This document shows, piece by piece, positions 25,951-35,010 of a stretch of 64,000 bases of DNA; the first letter of the stretch is position 1; every line of letters starts with the position of its first letter. Position numbers and translations under genes: made by a program. The stretch is taken from the NCBI GenBank assembly GCA_951812305.1, contig CATOSB010000012.1, positions 209,591-273,590 of the forward strand. The letters run 5' to 3'. The DNA is from an uncultured Paracoccaceae bacterium. Its GTDB lineage: Bacteria > Pseudomonadota > Alphaproteobacteria > Rhodobacterales > Rhodobacteraceae. Below the pieces are notes generated by a model. That model ran no database searches and was not told where the DNA came from. It was given only the letters and a program-made list of their open reading frames with translations.

Positions 25951-27551
25951 GTAACTCCCAAGCACCCTGTCCGATAGGGTTGCGGGGTTTTGTTCCGTCA
26001 GAGCCGTGCGATGATCTGAGGTGGTGACAGGGTCAGGATTTCCAGGATGTTGAACCGGTGTTTTCTGGCCGTCGAGATGACGGACCTGATGTCGGCGAAG
26101 ACCCGCGCGCCCTCGAGGGTGCGGAAGGTGCCCGAGATTTTCATGCGCAGCTTCATCATGCGCAGGTCCTGTTCGGCCTGATTGTTTGTGAATGGGACCG
26201 CGAAGTCGGCGATGAATCGCAAAACGTCATCGCGGTAGTCACGCAGGCGGAGGAGCAGGTTGTGGCCTGGCCGCCTGGCTTTTCGGCCGCGGGTGCCGGG
26301 GCTTTTGGCCAGCGGGGGCTGGCGTTCGTGGAAGGCGAGCCCCTTGGCGAGGATCGCCATGTATCTGGTGACTATACCCTGGCGAACCAGTTCCGGGAGT
26401 TCGGTCTCGCCTTGATCCTGAGCCGCGCATCTGAGCTGATTGGCGCTATGAAGCACTGCGCTCATCTCCGTCGCCCAAGGCTCTTTTTCGATCTCTTCGA
26501 TGGCCTTGAGTTCGCGCAAGTGATGCGCCCCGCAGAGGGCGTGGGCGTCCACTCCGCTCATATGGGCGTAGTAGGGTTTCCAGTGATCATGAATGATCGT
26601 CCCGCCGGTCAGGAAGGTTGGAACAGCACCGCGTTTGGCGCTGATGCGGTAATGGGTGAAGGCGGTATCGCAGATCGTGTGCAGCCAGTGCAGCTTGCCG
26701 GCAACACGAAGTCCGGTCTCGTCCAGATGCCGAACGCCGCCTTCGGCAAGCCGGGCGAGAATGTGTTCAACCACGACACCCATCTTATTTGCCGCGCCGC
26801 GCGTCCAGTTGGTCACGCTGGCCGCGCACAAGCTGGTGGCCCCAAACAGGTCGCGCATAAGCTGGCAGACCCGATCCTCGGGTATCAGCTGCTGAACATT
26901 GCAATAGACCGCCACTGCCCGCATGCGCGTGCCATATTGCACATGCGCGGCCACGCCATCGGGAAAGCCAGCCGTCGTCGTGGCTCGACAATGGTCGCAA
27001 CAATAAACCGCCGCCTGATGCTCGGTGACCTCCAGGCGTGGCGCAGGCAAGTCGAACACCTGACGCTTCTCGATCCCTTTCACCATCTCCGCCGTCAGGG
27101 CGCTCTGACAGGCGCTGCAATGCGTCGCCTCATGCCGTTCGACAAAGTCGGGTGTTGACGTCTGGCGCAGGGTGTCGCCCCGGTGGCCAACTTGGCCGCC
27201 ACTTTTCTTTCCGGATTTGCCACGCAGGCTGCGCGGGGCTGGCTTCTTCAGGCCATCACTTGAAGGGGGCTTGCTGCTATTGCTGCTGTTCTTGGCCAAC
27301 TGTCGGCGCAGGTCCGTGATCTCTTCCGCCATGCTCGCCAACGCAGCTTCAAGCTCAGCGATCCGACGCAGAGCCGTGGCGAGAAGTTGTTCAAGGGCGG
27401 CAACCTGATCCATCCCACCACTGATTCAGAGAAATCAACCCGGCGCCACAGAATTCAGACAAGAAAGAAAAAAAACACGCGCAAAATGGCAAATTCGACT
27501 CACCATAAAACTGACAATAACACTCAAACGTGGGGGGTGCTTGGGAGTTAC
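25951..27551. mobile_element. IS66 family element, copy 1 (in the PL15 lyase gene)
   Basis: The element is 1601 bp with ends GTAACTCCCAAGCACCC (25951-25967 and complement ending at 27551). It is flanked by the 8-bp repeat CATCCAGT at 25943-25950 and 27552-27559. It carries only a tnpC-type transposase, without tnpA or tnpB, as in the ISBst12 group of IS66. Identical copies lie at 57586-59186 and 61983-63583. Confidence 0.95.
25998..27413 (-). CDS. IS66 family transposase (copy 1)
   Basis: This 471-residue TnpC-type protein begins with a leucine-zipper-like region (MDQVAALEQLLATALRRIAE). A KNSSNSSKPPSSDG linker follows, then a zinc-binding Cys/His segment (HCSACQSAL). The DDE_Tnp_IS66 domain has Asp in HLDETGLRV, Asp in IIHDHWKPYY and Glu in FTNNQAEQDLRMMK. 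The frame is intact and its protein is identical to the two other copies, so it is probably active. Confidence 0.93.
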   Translation of the reverse strand: MDQVAALEQLLATALRRIAELEAALASMAEEITDLRRQLAKNSSNSSKPPSSDGLKKPAPRSLRGKSGKKSGGQVGHRGDTLRQTSTPDFVERHEATHCSACQSALTAEMVKGIEKRQVFDLPAPRLEVTEHQAAVYCCDHCRATTTAGFPDGVAAHVQYGTRMRAVAVYCNVQQLIPEDRVCQLMRDLFGATSLCAASVTNWTRGAANKMGVVVEHILARLAEGGVRHLDETGLRVAGKLHWLHTICDTAFTHYRISAKRGAVPTFLTGGTIIHDHWKPYYAHMSGVDAHALCGAHHLRELKAIEEIEKEPWATEMSAVLHSANQLRCAAQDQGETELPELVRQGIVTRYMAILAKGLAFHERQPPLAKSPGTRGRKARRPGHNLLLRLRDYRDDVLRFIADFAVPFTNNQAEQDLRMMKLRMKISGTFRTLEGARVFADIRSVISTARKHRFNILEILTLSPPQIIARL

Positions 27552-28368
27552 CATCCAGTTTGTAATGAAATCCAGCCGCTTCGGATCGATCAGCCACAGC
27601 CACGGCGACCAGAATGCCTTTTGCATGTCGGCCTTCGGCGAAGACCTCGCAATCCAGTCGGGCCACTACGTTGCCTTCAACAGTTCCATGCACCGGGACT
27701 GGCGGCGACAAACCCGATCAAAGAATGCGGTGCTGATCAACGGCAAAGGCCAATACGCCGGAAACGACAAGCCCAAGGCGCTGGCAGCGTCTGGCCGCAT
27801 CAATGCCGCGGAAGAGCGTGACGCTCACATTTTCATCTCGGGCGACGCGACAGCAGCCTATCAAAGCTTGTCGCCAGAGGTGACTTTGGCGCAGCGGGAC
27901 TATTACTTCGTGCGCGACGAGTATTTCGTGATCGTGGACACGGTGGACGCTGACGCGCCGGTAAGGCTGAACTGGCTTCTGCACGCCAACGGCCCGTTCG
28001 AACTGGGGTCAAACACGTTCCGTTACGCCGGAGAACACGCCGGGTTTTACGGCAAGATCCTCTGGTCCGAGGGCGGGGACGGAATACTGTCACAGGTGAC
28101 GGGATTTCCGGATATCGACCCCGCCGACTTTGAGGGGCTGGATATCTCGAGCAATCTGGACATCGCGTTCCCGGCGTCAACCCGCCACCGCGTTGCAGTT
28201 TTGCTGGTGCCATACAAACTTGACGCGCCGAAGCGGATTTTCAACTTCCTCGACGATCAGGGCTACGATGTGAACCTTTATCTCACCGATGCGGACGAGC
28301 GATCCTTCAAGGTCGTTGTCCCGAAATCTTTCGCCGCCGTTGCCGGCACATAAACAAGGAATAAGAAA

Positions 28369-29112
28369 ATGAAACTTCAGGGAAAAACCGCAATTGTTAC
28401 CGGCGGTGGGCGCGACATTGGGGCGGCCGTAGCCAAGAAACTGGCGTCCGAAGGGGCAAATATTGCGATCAACTACTTCTCCAGCAGCACGGGCGCTGAG
28501 GAAACCGTGGCTGAAATCATAGCAGCTGGTGGCAATGCCATTGCGGTACAAGGCGATCTGACCAAGGCGGATGAGGTCAAAGCCTTCGTAGACAAAACTG
28601 TCGCCGAATTCGGTGGTGTCGACATCTTGGTGAACAACGCGGGCGGCCTCGTGAAGCGCGAAAAGATTGCTGAGACGTCACTTGAACACTGGCAGAACGT
28701 GATGGATGTAAACCTGACCAGCACCTTCATGATGACCAATGCCGCGCTTCAGCAAATGAAAAATGGCGCTATCGTAAACCTTGCCAGCCAGGCAGGCCGT
28801 GATGGCGGCGGTCCTGGTGCGGTACCCTATGCCACGTCGAAGGGCGCTGTAATGACCATGACACGTGGTCTGGCCAAGGAACTTGGGCCCGAGATACGCG
28901 TCAATGCGCTTTGCCCCGGCATGATCGACACCGATTTCCACAATGTACACACACCGGACGCGGGTCGGCGCGGGTTCGAGGCTGCAGCACCAGTCAAGCG
29001 ACAGGGCCATGTGGATGACGCGGCCAACCTCGTTCTGTTCCTTGCCTGCGACGACAGCGCATTTATCAACGGCGCGAATATCGACATCAACGGCGGTATG
29101 CTGTTTTCCTAA
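28369..29112 (+). CDS. SDR family oxidoreductase, candidate DEH (unsaturated uronate) reductase
   Basis: This 247-residue classical SDR has TGGGRDIGAA at residues about 11-20, NNAGG near 89 and catalytic YATSK near 153. The end, INGANIDINGGMLFS, is typical of the class. It follows the PL15 gene by 15 bases with AAGGA before the ATG. In known alginate pathways an SDR (A1-R of Sphingomonas) reduces 4-deoxy-5-hexoseulose uronate to 2-keto-3-deoxygluconate. The position supports this role, but SDR sequence alone does not prove it. The gene is intact, although transcription through the IS66 element upstream may be reduced. Confidence 0.82.
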   Translation: MKLQGKTAIVTGGGRDIGAAVAKKLASEGANIAINYFSSSTGAEETVAEIIAAGGNAIAVQGDLTKADEVKAFVDKTVAEFGGVDILVNNAGGLVKREKIAETSLEHWQNVMDVNLTSTFMMTNAALQQMKNGAIVNLASQAGRDGGGPGAVPYATSKGAVMTMTRGLAKELGPEIRVNALCPGMIDTDFHNVHTPDAGRRGFEAAAPVKRQGHVDDAANLVLFLACDDSAFINGANIDINGGMLFS

Positions 29113-29237
29113 TGAATTCAGTGCATTGACTGGTCATCCAGGGGCGTCTCGAGAAGACTTCTGCGCCGACGCCACGGGCTATCCGCGTCTCGACGAGAAA
29201 GATCTCTGCTGGCGCGACTCTTCGTGTATTCAATCTG

Positions 29238-30869
29238 TCACGTAACGACGTCGGGATTTGTCCGGCCGGTGAACTCTTCCATGCGGCAAAGATCGGCAGT
29301 TGCAACGCGGACCGTGTTGAGCGCGGATTGTGCGTCCAGCTGATGATCAGCTTCCGGCGGCGCGTATTGTTCAAGATAGACCCGTAAAGTCGCGCCTTCG
29401 GTTCCAGTACCAGAAAGCCGAAGAACAGCACGGGCATTGCCTTCAAACCATATCCGTATGCCTTGTTTCTCGCTGATCGAACCATCCACGGGATCGCGGT
29501 AGGAAAACTCATCTGCATCCGACACTTTCAGCCCCGCGAAGCTTTGACCTTTAAGGTCCGTCAATCGGCTTCGCAAATCATGGATCAGCGAATTGGCGAC
29601 GTCCGTTGGAATGGCCTCGTAATCGTGACGGGAATAGTAATCGCGACCGTAATTGGCCCAGTGATCGCTTAGTACCTCACCAACAGATTGCCGCCGCACT
29701 GCGAGGATGTTTAGCCATAATAAAACGGCCCAAAGCCCGTCTTTTTCGCGGATGTGGTTGGAACCGGTGCCGGCGCTTTCCTCGCCGCAGAGTGTTACCC
29801 TACCTGCATCGAGAAGGTTGCCGAAGAACTTCCATCCGGTCGGGGTCTCTGCGCTGAGGATCCCTAACTTCTCCGCCACACGATCACAGGCGGCGCTGGT
29901 CGGCATGGATCTGGCGACCCCGGAAAGCCCGCTTTTATAGCCAAGTGCCAGATGCGCGTTTGCGGCAAGCACGGCGAGGCTGTCTGAAGGGGTTACATAG
30001 ATGCCGCGCCCAACAATCATGTTGCGATCCCCGTCGCCGTCAGAGGCTGCGCCGAAATCGGGGCTGTCACCGGACATCATCAGGTCCATTAATTCGTGTG
30101 CCCACACCGGGTTTGGATCGGGGTGGCCGCCGCCAAAATCTTTCAGCGGTACGGCATTCACCACGCTTCCTTTTGGCGCACCAAGTTCACCTTCCAGAAT
30201 GGCCTTTGCATAGGGACCGGTTACCGCGTGCAAGGCGTCAAACCGCACATTGAAACCAGATGCGAACAGTTCACGAATTTTGTCAAAATCGAACAGGCTG
30301 GCCATCAGATCCTGATAATCAGCGACCGGATCAATGACACGTATTTTCATACTGCCGAGTTCCGTTTCACCGACTTTCGAAAGGTCAAGATCGCCAGCCT
30401 CGGCAATATCAAAACTATCGAGCGCGCGCGTTTGGTCATAAATCGCTTCGGTCACGCCTTCCGGAGCTGGCCCGCCGTTTGAAGTGTTGAACTTGACACC
30501 AAAATCTTGGTCGATGCCGCCGGGGTTATGGCTGGCCGATAGGATCAAGCCCCCGTCGGTCTTGTGCAGACGGATCAAGTGAGAGGCGGCTGGTGTCGAC
30601 AGCAACCCGTTGCGACCCACTATGATTTTTGATGCGCCATTCGCCGCCGCCATCTTCAAGATTGTCTGAATTGCGCGGGCGTTAAAAAACCGTCCGTCGC
30701 CGCCAACCACGAACGTCTTGTTTTTCGCGCCGCCGATGGCGTTAAACGTCGCCTGCACAAAGTTCTCCAGATACCCCGGACCCATAAATACACGGGTCTT
30801 TTTGCGAAGGCCGGAAGTGCCCGGTTTTTGCCCCTCGATTGGGCGGGTGGCGATGGTCTGAATCTTCAT
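29238..30869 (-). CDS. pgm: Phosphoglucomutase (alpha-D-glucose type)
   Basis: From the ATG at 30869 (MKIQTIATRPIEGQKPGTSG) the protein is 543 residues, the usual length. The phosphoserine loop is LILSASHNPGG, the metal loop is ASDGDGDRNMI, and the sugar-binding loop is CGEESAGTGSNHIREKDG. The C-terminal phosphate-binding RLSGTGTEGATLRVY is present. It interconverts glucose-1-phosphate and glucose-6-phosphate and links glycogen to central metabolism. Its ATG overlaps the malQ stop (4 bases), so it is the last gene of the glycogen operon. Confidence 0.96.
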   Translation of the reverse strand: MKIQTIATRPIEGQKPGTSGLRKKTRVFMGPGYLENFVQATFNAIGGAKNKTFVVGGDGRFFNARAIQTILKMAAANGASKIIVGRNGLLSTPAASHLIRLHKTDGGLILSASHNPGGIDQDFGVKFNTSNGGPAPEGVTEAIYDQTRALDSFDIAEAGDLDLSKVGETELGSMKIRVIDPVADYQDLMASLFDFDKIRELFASGFNVRFDALHAVTGPYAKAILEGELGAPKGSVVNAVPLKDFGGGHPDPNPVWAHELMDLMMSGDSPDFGAASDGDGDRNMIVGRGIYVTPSDSLAVLAANAHLALGYKSGLSGVARSMPTSAACDRVAEKLGILSAETPTGWKFFGNLLDAGRVTLCGEESAGTGSNHIREKDGLWAVLLWLNILAVRRQSVGEVLSDHWANYGRDYYSRHDYEAIPTDVANSLIHDLRSRLTDLKGQSFAGLKVSDADEFSYRDPVDGSISEKQGIRIWFEGNARAVLRLSGTGTEGATLRVYLEQYAPPEADHQLDAQSALNTVRVATADLCRMEEFTGRTNPDVVT

Positions 30870-32911
30870 TTGACTTCCTCGCAATTCGCGACGGCGGCGA
30901 TGTTTCGACCCGCTGCCTGCATGATCTGACCGGTTTCTTCCAGCCTCGGCAATGTGGCGACGTCTTCGACAGAGATCGGTGATCGCCGCCGCCAGTTTGG
31001 GTGTTCGTCAATTGTACCGGGCAGGTTCTGTGCCTCGTCCTGTTCAGTGATGTCGTCAAACTGCACCGATACCATCGCGGATGGCGATTTGGCCATTGCG
31101 CTGTGAATTGACTGAGAAAGACCGCTTTCGCCGAAGCCACCGAGGTCTTGGACCTCCCCGACGCGTGTTGCATAGGCCACATCGGCTTGCGCCGGGCTGA
31201 TCCAGTTCATTTTTTGCCACCAGTCGATGTCACGACCCTTTGCAAAACCGGACATGGTTGGCGTGTCATGTGTGCCAAAACAAGTTAGACAGTGCTCGCG
31301 CAGTTGGTTTGGTCGACGAAATTTGTTCGCGTCGTCCCGCTCATATTGCAGAACCGAATAGCTGTAGAGCCCACGCTGATTGATGGCCTCACGAAAGCCA
31401 CTGGGTACAAGCCCCAGGTCCTCGCCGATGACGACTGTATCCGCGCGATGTGCTTCGATCGCGACCAGCGCCAAAAGCTCTTTAAACGGCTGCTGTATAT
31501 AGGCACCCGGTGATCCGTCATCCGGTATCCAGAATGAACGATTCAAGCCCAAAATATGGTCGATCCTGATCACGCCGGCGTGGCGCATTGTTTTTTTCAG
31601 GACGTTCCGGAATGCCTGAAATCTCGTTTGCACAAGCTTGTCTGGCGCAAAGGCGGCAAGGTTCCAATTCTGACCCTCCGGCGCCAAATGATCAGGAGGT
31701 GCACCAACTGACACGCCATTTGCGACGCTGTCCGCTTCGCACCAGGTTTCGGCCCCACCACGGCGTGAGCCGACTGCAAGATCAAGATAAAGGCCTATTC
31801 CTGACCCGGAATGTTTTGCGCAAGCGTTTGCCTCTGCCAGTTGTGTATTCGCGATCCACTGCAGCCAACTGTGAAATTCAATCCGCTCTTTCGCTTGGCT
31901 GCGTACCGTCGTTGCGCCGGAACCGTTCACTGTGCGAAATTTCGTGGGCCATTCGCGCCAGTCGGGACCGTGCAGTTCGCTCACAGTTTCGTAAAGCGCG
32001 AATTCCGGTAAGCGTTGTTCAGACATGGTGAACGATGCGAATTCGGCGCGGGCGGTCTTGTGCGCTTCCTTCTTGAAGACTGGAAATAGCGCGTCGAGCA
32101 GCGCCGAAAACCCGGTGCGGAAAGCGTTGTAGTCGATTTGCGCTGCCGACTTAACGTTGGCGCAGGTCTCTTGTTGACGATCCACCAAGGCAAGGGCCGA
32201 TTGGGAATCTTCCAACCCCGGGATGCGGTCTGCCGCGATGTGCAAAGGGTTCAGAAAACCACGATGGGAGGGCGAGTATGGGCTGATAACGCGGTTGTCT
32301 GCACATCCCAAGGCGTGCACGGGATTGATTCCCACAAACGCGGCGCCGTTCCGTCCGACGCCTTCGGCAAATGCCGCCAGATCGACAAAATCGCCCAGCC
32401 CGAGATTGCGATTGGATTTGATCCCATAAAGCGCGGTCGTTACACCCCAGATCCGGTCATTGCCCACTATGTCACCAACCGATGGCGCGGATTTCGGGGC
32501 GGAAAGGAGGGTGACACGGTTGCGCCTTGACCCGGAAACCAAAGTCAATTCATGGACCCCGGTGGGCAACGCATTCATGCGACTGAGACCTGCCTCAAAG
32601 AATCCTTCCTGCACCTGATCATCGTCTTCAACTCGCAAAACCCAATTGCAGCCAACGACAAGGTCGAGTTGCCAGGTCTTGTCGGATTCGATGACTAGGC
32701 ATGGCTTGTGAAGGCGCTCGACATGGCGCGCTTCGGCCTCCTGCAGTGCCGCCTTGACCGCCTTTTCACCGACCGCCTCAACACCATTCGCGCGCAACAA
32801 AGCCCGTTTTGTCTCGACACTCGCAACACGCGCCGTGCCGGAAAAATCGCGATAGCTGTCCAAAATGCCATAGCGGTGCGCCAGCTCATGAAGTTCTGAA
32901 TCTGCTGTCAT
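30866..32911 (-). CDS. malQ: 4-alpha-glucanotransferase (amylomaltase, GH77)
   Basis: This 681-residue protein has GH77 motifs: VIRIDHILGLNRSFWIP with the nucleophile Asp, VVIGEDLGLVP with the acid/base Glu, and CFGTHDTPTMSGF with the third Asp. It transfers maltodextrin segments between glucans and recycles the short chains produced by GlgX and GlgP. It overlaps glgX upstream and pgm downstream by 4 bases each. Confidence 0.95.
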   Translation of the reverse strand: MTADSELHELAHRYGILDSYRDFSGTARVASVETKRALLRANGVEAVGEKAVKAALQEAEARHVERLHKPCLVIESDKTWQLDLVVGCNWVLRVEDDDQVQEGFFEAGLSRMNALPTGVHELTLVSGSRRNRVTLLSAPKSAPSVGDIVGNDRIWGVTTALYGIKSNRNLGLGDFVDLAAFAEGVGRNGAAFVGINPVHALGCADNRVISPYSPSHRGFLNPLHIAADRIPGLEDSQSALALVDRQQETCANVKSAAQIDYNAFRTGFSALLDALFPVFKKEAHKTARAEFASFTMSEQRLPEFALYETVSELHGPDWREWPTKFRTVNGSGATTVRSQAKERIEFHSWLQWIANTQLAEANACAKHSGSGIGLYLDLAVGSRRGGAETWCEADSVANGVSVGAPPDHLAPEGQNWNLAAFAPDKLVQTRFQAFRNVLKKTMRHAGVIRIDHILGLNRSFWIPDDGSPGAYIQQPFKELLALVAIEAHRADTVVIGEDLGLVPSGFREAINQRGLYSYSVLQYERDDANKFRRPNQLREHCLTCFGTHDTPTMSGFAKGRDIDWWQKMNWISPAQADVAYATRVGEVQDLGGFGESGLSQSIHSAMAKSPSAMVSVQFDDITEQDEAQNLPGTIDEHPNWRRRSPISVEDVATLPRLEETGQIMQAAGRNIAAVANCEEVK

Positions 32912-35007
32912 TTGGCGGGATCATTGGGTTTAAGAACTAATGCGACAACGGACTCTCCTTCGACCCGAATCGTGTCTGGACCGATTTCGCAAACCTGGAA
33001 TACGTCGCGCGCGCTTGTGTCAACAGCGCGAACCCAGTGTGATCGTGGCGAGGCTTTCGGCAACGCAACCTCCGCGACGATCTGATCTCGGTTGAAGACG
33101 AGAAAGACGCAATCGCTGTCCTCCTCGTCTGCACAGGCCTCAGCTGAACAGCGAAGGGTCAGGCACAGGTTTGACAGACCCGGGTCACGCCATTGCAGTG
33201 GCTCGCCGTCGAAATCCGTCCATTCAACATCAGGAAGGCCATCCTTCGCGCGAATGGCGCCGTGTAGAAACCGGGACTGCCGCAAGGATTTATGCGCGCG
33301 GCGAAAGGCCGAAAGGTTGGCGACAAATTCAAGCAGGATATCGTCGGACTTACCCCAGTTGATCCAGCCAGTCGGATTGTCCTGGCAATAGGCGTTGTTG
33401 TTGCCGCCCTGACTGTTCGCAATCTCATCACCCGCCAAAAGCATCGGCGTGCCTTGTGACAGGAATAACATCGCCAGAAGGTTGCGCTGCCGCCTGATCC
33501 GACGTTTGCGAATTTTCTTGTCGTCAGTTTCGCCTTCGACACCGCAGTTGTCACTGTAGTTGCCGTGATGTCCATCGGAATTGTTTTCACCGTTCGAATG
33601 GTTGTGGCGTTCATTGTACCGGGCGACATCGGCCAGCGTAAATCCGTCATGCGATGAGACAAAGTTTACCGAGGACCATGCCCGCCTGCCGTTCCTGTCA
33701 AAGCGATCCGCAGACCCCAAAAGCCGCGCGCCAAGTTCCTGCGCGGAATGTGCATCGCCGCGCCAGAAACGGCGTGCCGTGTCACGGAAACTGTCATTCC
33801 ATTCGGCGAACTCATGCGGAAATTCGCCGGCGCGATAACCGCCCGGGCCGAGATCCCAAGGTTCCGCGATCAGTTTCACATCCGCCAGAACCGGGTCCTG
33901 CCGTACAGCATCGAAGAACCCGCCATGCGGATCAAATCCGTGCTCTTCACGTCCCAGCGTCGTTGCCAGATCAAAACGGAACCCATCGATCCCCATGTGC
34001 TGAACCCAAAACCGCAGGCTGTCAGTCACCATTCGCAACACATAAGGGTTGGCGACATTCAGTGTGTTACCGCACCCTGAATCGTTGACGTAATAACGCG
34101 GCTGTCCGGCGATCAGGCGGTAATAGGAAAGGTTGTCCAACCCCCGATAGCACAGTGTCGGGCCACGATGATCGCCTTCCGCAGTGTGGTTGTAAACGAC
34201 GTCGAGAATGACCTTGATGACAGCAGCATGGAATCGCTCCACCATATTGCGAAATCCAATTAACCCAGCGGGTCCGAAATAGCGCGGCTCGGGCGCGAAA
34301 TATCCGATGGTGTTGTAACCCCAATAGTTTCGAAGCCCGCGATCAAGCAGGAAACTGTCGTCAATGAAACTGTGCACCGGCAAAATCTCAATCGCATCGA
34401 CGTCCAGTTTCGTTAAGTGATCCAGCATCGGGTCACTGGCCATGCCCTCATATGTGCCACGTAAATTTTCCGGGACCTGAGGATGCTCCTTGGTCAACCC
34501 CTTTGCATGTGCCTCATAGATCAATGAGTCCGTCCAGTCGTGGGCCGGAGTGTGTTCCATGAATGAGAAAAGTTCAGGATCGGAGACGATGGATTTTGCG
34601 ACATGCAGGGCACTGTCGCTTGTGTCGAACGACAAGTCTTTTTCCGGCGCAGCGGGATCATAGCCAAGCGTCGCTGGATGCGCGGACCATTTGCCAAGGA
34701 GTTCTTTAGCATAGGGATCCATCAGCAGCTTGTTGGCGTTGAACCTGTATCCATGATCCGGCGCATAGGTTCCGTGCGCGCGAAATCCGTATGGTGTACC
34801 TGGATTGAGACCGGGCACATACCCATGCCAGACGGGTCCAGTTTTTTCTGGCATAGCAATGCGCTCTACCTCTTCACCACCATCTGGTGAGAACAAGCAA
34901 AGTTCGATTTTTGCAGCATGAGCAGAAAACACTGCGAAATTTGTGCCTTCGCCATCAAACCGCGCGCCAAGATGGTTTGGATAGCCGGAGCGGACCGTCA
35001 CTGCCAT
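32908..35007 (-). CDS. glgX: Glycogen debranching enzyme (GH13)
   Basis: This 699-residue protein has an N-terminal CBM48-like domain (PNHLGARFDGEGTNFAVFSA) and a GH13 catalytic barrel. Catalytic residues sit in GFRFDLATTLG (nucleophile Asp), LIAEPWDLGPGGY (acid/base Glu) and FVSSHDGFTLADV (transition-state Asp). It hydrolyses alpha-1,6 branches of phosphorylase-limit glycogen. It lies 3 bases after the glgA stop and overlaps malQ. Confidence 0.96.
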   Translation of the reverse strand: MAVTVRSGYPNHLGARFDGEGTNFAVFSAHAAKIELCLFSPDGGEEVERIAMPEKTGPVWHGYVPGLNPGTPYGFRAHGTYAPDHGYRFNANKLLMDPYAKELLGKWSAHPATLGYDPAAPEKDLSFDTSDSALHVAKSIVSDPELFSFMEHTPAHDWTDSLIYEAHAKGLTKEHPQVPENLRGTYEGMASDPMLDHLTKLDVDAIEILPVHSFIDDSFLLDRGLRNYWGYNTIGYFAPEPRYFGPAGLIGFRNMVERFHAAVIKVILDVVYNHTAEGDHRGPTLCYRGLDNLSYYRLIAGQPRYYVNDSGCGNTLNVANPYVLRMVTDSLRFWVQHMGIDGFRFDLATTLGREEHGFDPHGGFFDAVRQDPVLADVKLIAEPWDLGPGGYRAGEFPHEFAEWNDSFRDTARRFWRGDAHSAQELGARLLGSADRFDRNGRRAWSSVNFVSSHDGFTLADVARYNERHNHSNGENNSDGHHGNYSDNCGVEGETDDKKIRKRRIRRQRNLLAMLFLSQGTPMLLAGDEIANSQGGNNNAYCQDNPTGWINWGKSDDILLEFVANLSAFRRAHKSLRQSRFLHGAIRAKDGLPDVEWTDFDGEPLQWRDPGLSNLCLTLRCSAEACADEEDSDCVFLVFNRDQIVAEVALPKASPRSHWVRAVDTSARDVFQVCEIGPDTIRVEGESVVALVLKPNDPAK

Positions 35008-35010
35008 CGG

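Larger units (their letters stand above)
24423..28353 (+). pseudogene. PL15 exo-type oligoalginate lyase, broken by IS66-type element
   Basis: The coding parts are 24423-25950 and 27560-28353. Joining them across one 8-bp repeat gives CAC ATC CAG TTT GTA in frame and a 773-residue protein. It follows Agrobacterium Atu3025 (776 residues, PL15) closely from memory: ENPPRFTWLPEIDD, FGDDSTMGD, YNYGWWDLNFDDMVYRHD and SHSHGDQNAF. The catalytic His/Tyr/His that I recall for Atu3025 (311, 365, 531) correspond to H304, Y358 and H524, a constant offset of 7. No signal peptide is evident, so it would act in the cytoplasm on imported oligomers and release unsaturated uronate. The left fragment alone lacks the C-terminal beta-sandwich. 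Confidence 0.92.

Noticed and set aside
26058-27158. Long open frame of 366 residues opposite the IS66 transposase (also in copies 2 and 3)
   Set aside because: It is the antisense shadow of a high-GC gene; its composition is poor in hydrophobic cores and it has no family features.
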